Both the position numbers and the translations under genes were made by a program. From Bacteroidales bacterium (GTDB lineage Bacteria > Bacteroidota > Bacteroidia > Bacteroidales > JAADGE01): a stretch of DNA of 8,830 bases. The notes under the pieces were generated by a model. That model was not told where the DNA came from. It saw only the letters and a list, made by a program, of their open reading frames with translations, and ran no database searches. The first letter of the stretch is position 1. Each line of letters opens with the position of its first letter. Shown in pieces: positions 1 to 6,361 of this stretch. The stretch spans positions 1-8,830 of the forward strand of contig JALSMF010000396.1 of the NCBI GenBank assembly GCA_026987795.1, written 5' to 3'.

Positions 1-296
1 ATACTCCGAAAGAAATTGCAGATTCAAAAGTTATTGAAATCAAAGATTATTTATTGCGGCAAAAAGAAAATTTTGTAACCGAAACTGTTGAACCGATAAA
101 TCTTCCCGCATCAAATGTAATTCAATTTATAACGGACGACAACTCTGTAGTAACCGTAAGACCTTCGGGGACAGAGCCTAAAATTAAATTTTACGTAAGT
201 GTTAATGATAAGTTGTGCTGCAAAGAAAATTTTGATAAGGTTAATGATATTTTATCCGATAAAATTAAAAAAATAAAAATATCTCTCGGGTTGTAA
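1..296 (+). CDS. Phosphoglucomutase/phosphomannomutase, C-terminal fragment
   Basis: This is the 3' end of an alpha-D-phosphohexomutase gene, which interconverts hexose 1-phosphate and 6-phosphate in the cytoplasm. The reading frame is open from base 3 with no stop, so the gene begins outside the window and only about 97 residues are visible. The diagnostic element is the C-terminal domain 4 signature VRPSGTEPKIKFYV (encoded around 154-198). In this family that loop binds the phosphate group of the substrate. The preceding segment (SNVIQFITDD) resembles the longer PgcA-type phospho-sugar mutases of Bacteroidota, which run to roughly 550-600 residues. The active-site serine, metal-binding loop and sugar-binding loop are not in the window, so glucose versus mannose specificity cannot be decided. 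A TTG at position 54 is internal and is not a credible start. The gene is convergent with cdd. Confidence 0.93.
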   Translation, partial: TPKEIADSKVIEIKDYLLRQKENFVTETVEPINLPASNVIQFITDDNSVVTVRPSGTEPKIKFYVSVNDKLCCKENFDKVNDILSDKIKKIKISLGL

Positions 297-306
297 ACAT
301 TAAATA

Positions 307-338
307 GTTGCCCGAAAATAATATAACTCTCGGGCAAC
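307..338. terminator. Candidate bidirectional terminator between convergent genes
   Basis: A perfect 9-bp stem, GTTGCCCGA (307-315) pairing with TCGGGCAAC (330-338), surrounds a 14-nt AT-rich loop. It lies between the mutase stop codon (294-296) and the cdd stop codon (349). On the plus strand it is followed by GTTTGTT, and on the minus strand by TATTTAATG, so both T-runs are weak. The position between convergent genes and the GC-rich stem in an AT-rich setting support a shared terminator. The long loop and poor T-tracts are the reasons for caution. Confidence 0.65.
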
Positions 339-348
339 GTTTGTTCAG

Positions 349-834
349 TTAATTAATTAAAGAAGACTCGTCAAAATTTAACGGTAATAAATCTTTTGTA
401 TTATTAATTACGGTAACTTTTGATTTACTGACCAAAAGTATCTTTATCGGCTTTTTAAACCTTGTTTCGCTTTCATTTAAAACCTGCCGACAAGAACCAC
501 AGGGAGAAACGGGTGTTTTTACAAAATCATTATTCGTAAATGCCGTAACGGCTATTGCTTTTACGGGAACATCCGGATATTTTGAGTTTGCATAAAAAAT
601 TGCAACCCTTTCGGCACAAAGTCCTGACGGATATGCCGCATTTTCCTGATTTGTTCCTGTAATTATTTCGCCGTTTTCGAGCAAAACAGCTGCTCCTACC
701 TGAAACTTAGAGTAAGGAGCATATGCATTTTTTACAACTTCTTCAGATTTTTTAACTAAAACCTGCTCTTCTTTGCTCAGTTCCCGGATCGAATCGTATT
801 CAAAAACTGTTATTGTTATGTTTTTCTCCTTCAT
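349..834 (-). CDS. cdd: Cytidine deaminase
   Basis: This 161-residue enzyme hydrolytically deaminates cytidine and deoxycytidine to uridine and deoxyuridine in cytoplasmic pyrimidine salvage. From the chosen start, the signature YAPYSKFQVGAAV lies at 38-50, the substrate-binding NQEN at 62-65, the zinc/catalytic CAE at 73-75, and PCGSC at 111-115. By family knowledge C73, C112 and C115 bind zinc and E75 is the proton shuttle. A cysteine rather than histidine as first zinc ligand marks the short homotetrameric class. The ATG at 834 is preferred because the upstream in-frame TTG at 867 sits in the loop of a hairpin that appears to terminate pepD, and because the 11 extra residues (beginning RGIFYSKRK) do not resemble the family N-terminus. 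A purine-rich AAAGAAAG lies just before this ATG. The gene is 70 bp downstream of pepD on the same strand, so it may have its own promoter or rely on read-through; no convincing promoter was seen. Confidence 0.95.
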   Translation of the reverse strand: MKEKNITITVFEYDSIRELSKEEQVLVKKSEEVVKNAYAPYSKFQVGAAVLLENGEIITGTNQENAAYPSGLCAERVAIFYANSKYPDVPVKAIAVTAFTNNDFVKTPVSPCGSCRQVLNESETRFKKPIKILLVSKSKVTVINNTKDLLPLNFDESSLIN

Positions 835-850
835 AATCTTTCTTTTACTG

Positions 851-878
851 TAAAAGATGCCCCGCAAAAGCGAGGCAC
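851..878 (-). terminator. Rho-independent terminator after pepD
   Basis: Read on the minus strand, GCCTCGC - TTTT - GCGGGGC forms a 7-bp GC-rich stem (859-876) with a 4-nt loop, extended by one A-T pair and followed by ATCTTTTAC. One stem position is a U-G wobble in the minus-strand RNA but a C-A mismatch on the plus strand, so the hairpin is better suited to the minus-strand transcript. It starts about 27 bp after the pepD stop codon and so probably ends the four-gene run. The T-run is short, so read-through into cdd is possible. Confidence 0.7.
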
Positions 879-904
879 AAATATTTTTAAAAAGTTATAA
901 GTCC

Positions 905-2359
905 TTATTTTTCAGGCACATTTTTGAGTGTTTCTTTTAAGAAATCCCAAAATTTTGCAACTGACTCTATATGAACTTTTTCATCCGGCGAATGCGGAAA
1001 ACGAATAGTGGGTCCGAAAGAAATCATATCCCAGTTAGGATAGGTTGCCCCGAGAACACCGCATTCTAAACCGGCGTGAATGATTTTAACCTCCGGTATT
1101 TTTCCGTATTTTTCATTGTAAGATTTTTTCATTGCAGACAGAATCGGCGATTCGAAATCAGGTTTCCAGCCCGGGTATTCTCCGGAAAATTTGACTTTTG
1201 CTCCGGCAAGTTTAAACAGTGCTTTAATATCTTTTGCCAATGCCTCTTTTGCTGAATCTGACGAACTTCTGACTAAATTTGCAACAGTAATTACACCGTT
1301 TTCCGATTTTACAATTCCCAAATTTGTTGATGTTTCAGGAATTTCCGGCATTTCATCAATAAATCTTAAAGCTCCGTGAGGTGCTGCACATATTGCTTTT
1401 ATCAGTTTTTTTGCAACTTTATTTTGAATAACCGACTCCGGCATTTCGCATTCTTCAGCTTTTATCTCAACTCCTGCATCAACAGCTTTTAACTCTGATT
1501 TTATAACTTTATTGAAATCTTCGATATATTTTTTCAGTTTATTTTCATCTTTAACGGTAATTGCGGCAACGGCTTCACGAGGAATTGCGTTACGCATATC
1601 GCCGCCTGTTACGGATGCAAGTCTCAATTTTGTTTTTTCCGAAAGGTTGTTCAGAAACCTGAATATTATTTTATTGGCATTTCCTCTTTGGAGAGGTATA
1701 TCGACTCCGGAGTGCCCTCCCTTCAAGCCTGTAACGGTAATCTTGTATGCTTTATGCTCTTTAGGAGTTTTTTCTTTTTTATATTTAAAATAGGCGGTAA
1801 CATCTATGCCTCCGGCACATCCGATATACAGTTCACCTTCGTCTTCAGAATCTAAGTTCATCAGAATATCGCCTTTCAATAAACCCGGTTTCAGGTTAAA
1901 TGCACCGGTCATTCCGGTTTCTTCGTCAATAGTCATCAAAACTTCTATAGGTCCGTGTTCTAAATTTTCGGCTTCCAAGACAGCCATTGCTGCGGCAACG
2001 CCCATTCCGTTATCTGCACCGAGAGTTGTTCCTTTTGCGGTAACCCATTCGCCGTCGATATATGCGGTAATCGGGTCTTTTTCAAAATCGTGTTCGGTAT
2101 CGTTGTTTTTTTGCGGAACCATATCCAAGTGTCCCTGTAAAATAATCCCTTTTCTGTTTTCGTATCCTCTTGTTGCCGGTTTTCTTACTATAACATTCCC
2201 TACTTCATCGGTAATGTGCTCTAATCCTTTTTCTTCTGCCCAGTTTTCCATAAATTTAATTATCTCGGCTTCTTTTTTCGAAGGGCGGGGTATTTTTGTC
2301 AGTTCTACAAAGTTTTTCCAAACTTCTTTGGGTTCCAGTTTTAATAATTCTTCGTTCAT
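905..2359 (-). CDS. pepD: Aminoacyl-histidine dipeptidase (cytosolic non-specific dipeptidase PepD)
   Basis: This 484-residue cytoplasmic M20-family metallopeptidase cleaves unblocked dipeptides, including Xaa-His such as carnosine, to supply free amino acids. The length matches the PepD family (about 485 residues). Visible motifs include GHLDMVP (H77, D79), GADNGMG (D116), the acidic pair in DEETG (E146, E147), LDSEDEG (D170), HAGLECG near residue 430 and PHSPDE (H456). By comparison with characterised PepD proteins, H77, D116, E147, D170 and H456 are the expected two-metal ligands and E146 the general base; these assignments come from motif position without an alignment. The central segment with GHSGVDI is the usual M20 lid/dimerisation domain. 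No signal peptide is seen. The gene starts 12 bp after the LytTR regulator stop and is probably co-transcribed with it. The ATG at 2359 has no Shine-Dalgarno sequence, which is normal for Bacteroidota. Several frames open on the opposite strand are codon-bias shadows of this gene. Confidence 0.96.
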   Translation of the reverse strand: MNEELLKLEPKEVWKNFVELTKIPRPSKKEAEIIKFMENWAEEKGLEHITDEVGNVIVRKPATRGYENRKGIILQGHLDMVPQKNNDTEHDFEKDPITAYIDGEWVTAKGTTLGADNGMGVAAAMAVLEAENLEHGPIEVLMTIDEETGMTGAFNLKPGLLKGDILMNLDSEDEGELYIGCAGGIDVTAYFKYKKEKTPKEHKAYKITVTGLKGGHSGVDIPLQRGNANKIIFRFLNNLSEKTKLRLASVTGGDMRNAIPREAVAAITVKDENKLKKYIEDFNKVIKSELKAVDAGVEIKAEECEMPESVIQNKVAKKLIKAICAAPHGALRFIDEMPEIPETSTNLGIVKSENGVITVANLVRSSSDSAKEALAKDIKALFKLAGAKVKFSGEYPGWKPDFESPILSAMKKSYNEKYGKIPEVKIIHAGLECGVLGATYPNWDMISFGPTIRFPHSPDEKVHIESVAKFWDFLKETLKNVPEK

Positions 2360-2371
2360 ATCTGATATTTT

Positions 2372-3079
2372 TTACTTGTTTACAATATTTAATTTTTTCA
2401 TAAAATCGTCTTTATATGATTTTGACAACGGAATTGTTTCGTTTTTTTCCGTATGTTTCATATAAATCATATTATTATCTATTTTTTCTATTTTATCTTT
2501 ATTTACAATGAAAGAGCGATGAACTCTTATGAATTTATCTTTCGGGAGTTTATCTAAAAGTGCTTTCATCGTAAAATGTATCATATGTTTTTTTTCGGCA
2601 GTCTGTATTCTGACATAGTTTTCCATTGCTTCTACATACAAAACATCATCATAAAAAAGCCTGACAAAAGAAGATGAGCTGCTTTTTATAAATATACCTT
2701 CGGAATGAGAATATTTTGATTCTTCGTCATATTTATTTTTTGCTTTTGTTGCTGCTTTTAAAAACCGGGAGTAACTTACGGGTTTAAGGAGGTAGTCGGT
2801 AACGTCAAATTCGATTGCCTGTAAAGCATATTTTTCTTTGGCGGAAACAACAATAATTTGCGGAAGATTATCAAGTATTTCAAGGAATTCGACACCGCTC
2901 ATTCCGGGCATTTCAATATCCAGGAATATTAAATCTGCAGATTTTTTACTGTTAAAGAAATTGGCGGCATCTACGGCATTATCAAAAGTTTCCGTCAGTT
3001 CTAAAAAGTCTGTTTTTTTCAGGTACTTTTCTATTACCAGCCTGGAAACTTTATCGTCATCAATAATAATACATCGCAT
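2372..3079 (-). CDS. LytTR-family response regulator
   Basis: This 235-residue two-domain transcription regulator has an N-terminal receiver domain (about 1-118) and a C-terminal LytTR DNA-binding domain (about 128-230). The receiver carries the acidic cluster DDD at 7-9, the predicted phospho-acceptor D54 in FLDIEMPGMSG, S79 in the switch position and K99 in LLKP, so all residues needed for phosphorylation are present. The LytTR domain shows the family pattern: VLYVEAMENYVRI, then FTMKALLDKLP, then FIRVHRSFIVN. In the family such proteins bind direct-repeat DNA sites and activate or repress nearby genes. They are usually paired with a LytS-type histidine kinase, but none is found beside this gene. 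It sits 15 bp downstream of the NTT/HEAT gene and 12 bp upstream of pepD, suggesting one transcript. Its targets cannot be told from the window; no clear LytTR direct repeat was found in the intergenic region at 8036-8286. Confidence 0.94.
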   Translation of the reverse strand: MRCIIIDDDKVSRLVIEKYLKKTDFLELTETFDNAVDAANFFNSKKSADLIFLDIEMPGMSGVEFLEILDNLPQIIVVSAKEKYALQAIEFDVTDYLLKPVSYSRFLKAATKAKNKYDEESKYSHSEGIFIKSSSSSFVRLFYDDVLYVEAMENYVRIQTAEKKHMIHFTMKALLDKLPKDKFIRVHRSFIVNKDKIEKIDNNMIYMKHTEKNETIPLSKSYKDDFMKKLNIVNK

Positions 3080-3094
3080 AATTTTTCGGTTTTA

Positions 3095-6000
3095 TCAGTT
3101 TTGTATAATTTCAAAAATATGTTGCAAAATACCGGTATTATCTACCAACAAGTTAAAATATTCATATCTGTTTGCTGACAATACTACCGATTTTTTTACG
3201 GCTTTTAAATATTCTGTATTGCTTTCAATATTCATTCCGGGTGTAAGTATTACTTTTTTTGTGTATTTTTCATTACTGTCTTCGCCTTTTATCAGTTCTC
3301 CCCGTAATATTATTAAAATTTTCTCATTTGTTCCGGAACCGAAATAAACTTTTTCATTTTTATTAAGGTTATGAACGGTTATAATTCGGGCCAGGTCAAC
3401 TAACAAATAATCGGGTATACTGAAAAACAGCTGGTAACGTCTTAAAAGTTTTACTTTATCTTCTAAAACGGTTCCGTTTTCGGATAATACTTTAATTAAT
3501 GCTTGTTTTTCGGGAGACATTTTACTTAAATAGTCAAAACATTTTTGCGGGTTTTCGTTGTAGATTATTTTAGCCGCAGTGGTATATATTAATTCATCGG
3601 TATGAAACAGGCATAAAAATACCTCATCGGGAAGTTCACTTCGCTTTATCTGCTGCAGAACTTTTCGGGTATTTTCGGTTGTCCAGGGCTTAATATCATC
3701 AAAGCTGTGTTCTTCTTTTGAAATTTGATTTTTCGATTTGCTTCGATGCAGTCGTTCTGCCATTTCCAGTGTTTTTGTAACAGCCCAAGCACTTATTTTG
3801 TCATAATCCAATGTAATAAGCCACCTTAGTCTTTGGTCGAAAGGCATTCTTTTTTGCGGAAAATATTTTGAAAGTTTTTTTATTTTTTGAATTGTTGAGA
3901 TATCATCAAAAATAGGAATGATATAAGGTTTTAATTCCGGTTCTATAAAATTATCAATAAGCTCGAGGGCATATATCGTATTTTTTCCTATTATATTTTT
4001 CTTAATAAGATTTATTATTCTGGGGTCGTGCAGAAAACTAAGCAAGTTAAACAATAATTCGTAATTTGTTTCTTGCTCTTGGTCTAAAGCCAAAAACAAT
4101 TTTAATGTGTTTTTTTCTTCTTTTATATCATTTATCGAGATAAATATTTTAAGCAGATTATCAATTACGGAGAAAATTTTTTCTTTAATAATTTTTTCCT
4201 CCTGTTCGGTTACCTGATATTTGCAATAATACAAAGCCCAAATAACGGCAATTTGTATTTTTCTGGATTGGTCGTTTATTTTTTTAACTATCAGCGACTT
4301 TGCTGCTCCGGAACCCATTTTGGCATATATTTCAATTATTTTGAGTTTTATTTGTTCTTTATCTGTTGTGTTATATTTTTCATCTAAAAAAGAGAGCGTT
4401 TTTTCGCCTATATCAAGCAATGCTCCCGTGCTTATATGATAGAACTCCGGAGATTCCAGAAAATCGACTAACCTGTTAATCAGTTTTTCTGATTTAATAC
4501 CCGCAGCAATCCTTATCGCTGAATTTACAACAAGCTTATCTTTTGAATTAAAAAGTTTGAGTATATAATTTTCTATATTCTTTGTTGTCGGATTTTTAAC
4601 CAGGTATTTTGCAACTTTTATTTCATCATTAAAATTTCCGGTATTTAACAATTTTCCTATATCTTTTTCGTCAAGATTTTTTATATCGTCAAACGACAGT
4701 AATGAAATTGCCTTATCGGCACATTGTTTTATTTCCGTATCTTCGGTATCTGCAAATTGTTTTTTGATTTGTTTCAAAATTCTGTCTCGCCACGTAACGT
4801 CAATGCTTTTCAGTATTGCTTTATTTATAAGTTCGTCATTTTTTTTGAGCAGTGACGGTGCATACGGCTCAAATAACCCGGGATTTGTTTCAGCTAAGAC
4901 AGTAACTGATAAGCGAACTACGTCGTCATTATATTTTTTAAATCTTTTGTAAAGGACTTCCGTTCCGTAACGATACTTTGAAGTTTCTTTTTGTCTTTGC
5001 GAAGTAAATTCTTTGAGAATTTCCCGAAGTCTGTTTTTGTATGCTCCGTATAATTTTCGGGCAACGAAAACCCAAAAGATTAAAATCGGCAAGAAGAAAA
5101 GCGGGTAATATTCTAAACTGAAACCGTCGCCCAAATTCAGTATTAAGTTTAAACCCAAGAGTAATGCACCCGCAATTGCAATTGCAAATTGCATGACAAC
5201 TCCTACTTTTGATTGAACTGCCAGCTGCATAGACCGTGGCAACGGTTGATACAAAATATTAAAAGACGGGTCGTCAAGCCCTCTTCTCATAATTCTCTCA
5301 AACGATTTGTTTAATGTCATAAGTGCCAAAAATACAATAGTAGCCGCTCCGAATGTAAAACCGAAAACCAGAGAAACTGCAATAATTAATGTTATTGACA
5401 ACGGCAAAGCCATAAGCCCTACCTTAACACCGTATTTTACTAATATTCGACTTGAAAGATAAGATATTAAAAGCTCTCCTACTTTTAGTGCCGCAAATAC
5501 CAAAGCCATAAATGAAGCTACCGAACCTTCTCGGGAAAACAGAGTTGCTTCCTGAACTTTAATTGCAGAAAGAAAACCGAAGTCTGCGATATATATAACT
5601 GTCATAGAAATAGTTGCAGACAGAAATATTAATCTGAAATATTTATCTTTAATCAGATTTCTGAAAGAGGTGTCTATTTTTTCTTTTGCAATTTTTCCTT
5701 GTTCCTTTTGTTCCGGAAATGTTTTATATATTTTGACCAGTATTATAATTGCTGCTATTAAACTTGCTGCCGATATATAAAGTAAATTATATGAATTTCC
5801 TACTATTTTTGACAGTACGGGGATTATGAGATACCCTAAGATAGAAGCTATTACGCCTCCCATATTTATTTTCCCGAAAAGGCGTTTTATCTGTACTAAA
5901 TTCAGCAATCGCAAAGCCAAGCCTCCTGATTCTATTCCGACTAAAGAAATAAAGGGCCAAGCCCATATAAAAACAAAGAAGCTTAAATATTTTCCGGGAA

Positions 6001-6322
6001 TAAAACTTGATGATATACCTGCAAACAGACTGATTATAAGCATAAAGCCCAATGCCGAAATAAATAAATTTCTGCTTTTTATCCGTTGTTGAAACCGGGA
6101 GTATAATGCGGAGATTATATATCCTGCCAAGCCTGCGGTAATATATGCGTAGGGAAGGTGTTCACTGCCGTATTCTTTAATGAAAACAGAGTTTGCCTGA
6201 ACAAAATAAAAGGCTATAAATAATCCTACAAAAAATGAATGAAAAAACAGCAGCAAAAACTTGTTAAGTTCTTCCGATTTGAGACCGAAGGTATTAATTA
6301 TTATTTTTTTAAAATTCAGCAT
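3095..6322 (-). CDS. NTT-like (ATP/ADP translocase family) membrane protein fused to HEAT repeats and a degenerate cNMP-binding-like domain
   Basis: This 1075-residue inner-membrane protein has three parts. Residues 1-425 contain about 12 hydrophobic helices (near 22-45, 56-75, 87-108, 112-132, 153-171, 179-197, 230-250, 266-290, 302-320, 323-336, 372-396, 404-422). The loop with LDDPSFNILYQPLPRS (349-364) is typical of NTT/MFS-like proteins fused to HEAT repeats. Residues 430-945 are a soluble region of paired helices resembling a HEAT solenoid, for example around 595-700. Residues 955-1075 resemble a cyclic-nucleotide-binding beta-roll (LFFSIPDYLLVDLARI, then ILIILRGEL), but the phosphate-binding cassette with its GE and R residues is absent. 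Nucleotide transport is the activity of characterised NTTs of intracellular bacteria and plastids; it is not established for fusions like this, and a sensory or scaffold role is equally possible. The ATG at 6322 follows the sensor stop by 39 bp, with a 12-bp palindrome just upstream. No frameshift or truncation is seen. Confidence 0.85.
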   Translation of the reverse strand: MLNFKKIIINTFGLKSEELNKFLLLFFHSFFVGLFIAFYFVQANSVFIKEYGSEHLPYAYITAGLAGYIISALYSRFQQRIKSRNLFISALGFMLIISLFAGISSSFIPGKYLSFFVFIWAWPFISLVGIESGGLALRLLNLVQIKRLFGKINMGGVIASILGYLIIPVLSKIVGNSYNLLYISAASLIAAIIILVKIYKTFPEQKEQGKIAKEKIDTSFRNLIKDKYFRLIFLSATISMTVIYIADFGFLSAIKVQEATLFSREGSVASFMALVFAALKVGELLISYLSSRILVKYGVKVGLMALPLSITLIIAVSLVFGFTFGAATIVFLALMTLNKSFERIMRRGLDDPSFNILYQPLPRSMQLAVQSKVGVVMQFAIAIAGALLLGLNLILNLGDGFSLEYYPLFFLPILIFWVFVARKLYGAYKNRLREILKEFTSQRQKETSKYRYGTEVLYKRFKKYNDDVVRLSVTVLAETNPGLFEPYAPSLLKKNDELINKAILKSIDVTWRDRILKQIKKQFADTEDTEIKQCADKAISLLSFDDIKNLDEKDIGKLLNTGNFNDEIKVAKYLVKNPTTKNIENYILKLFNSKDKLVVNSAIRIAAGIKSEKLINRLVDFLESPEFYHISTGALLDIGEKTLSFLDEKYNTTDKEQIKLKIIEIYAKMGSGAAKSLIVKKINDQSRKIQIAVIWALYYCKYQVTEQEEKIIKEKIFSVIDNLLKIFISINDIKEEKNTLKLFLALDQEQETNYELLFNLLSFLHDPRIINLIKKNIIGKNTIYALELIDNFIEPELKPYIIPIFDDISTIQKIKKLSKYFPQKRMPFDQRLRWLITLDYDKISAWAVTKTLEMAERLHRSKSKNQISKEEHSFDDIKPWTTENTRKVLQQIKRSELPDEVFLCLFHTDELIYTTAAKIIYNENPQKCFDYLSKMSPEKQALIKVLSENGTVLEDKVKLLRRYQLFFSIPDYLLVDLARIITVHNLNKNEKVYFGSGTNEKILIILRGELIKGEDSNEKYTKKVILTPGMNIESNTEYLKAVKKSVVLSANRYEYFNLLVDNTGILQHIFEIIQN

Positions 6323-6325
6323 TTA

Positions 6326-6337
6326 TTACAATTGTAA
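6326..6337. repeat. 12-bp perfect palindrome before the NTT/HEAT start codon
   Basis: TTACAATTGTAA is a perfect inverted repeat ending three bases before the ATG at 6322 on the minus strand, where a ribosome binding site would normally lie. It has no loop, so it is not an RNA hairpin terminator. It might be a protein-binding site, but a 12-bp palindrome made almost entirely of A and T can arise by chance in this composition. Confidence 0.3.
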
Positions 6338-6361
6338 CATCTTAGATTCAAACAAACTAAA

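Noticed and set aside
349..867. Long form of cytidine deaminase starting at TTG 867
   Set aside because: The start lies in a terminator hairpin and the extra 11 residues do not resemble the family; ATG at 834 is preferred.
1806..2465. Open plus-strand frame of 219 codons opposite pepD and the LytTR gene
   Set aside because: It is antisense to two well-supported genes, has a serine/proline/phenylalanine-rich low-complexity translation typical of a shadow frame, and matches no family.
2838..3347. Open plus-strand frame opposite the LytTR and NTT/HEAT genes
   Set aside because: It spans the junction of two real minus-strand genes and its translation has shadow-like composition without recognisable motifs.
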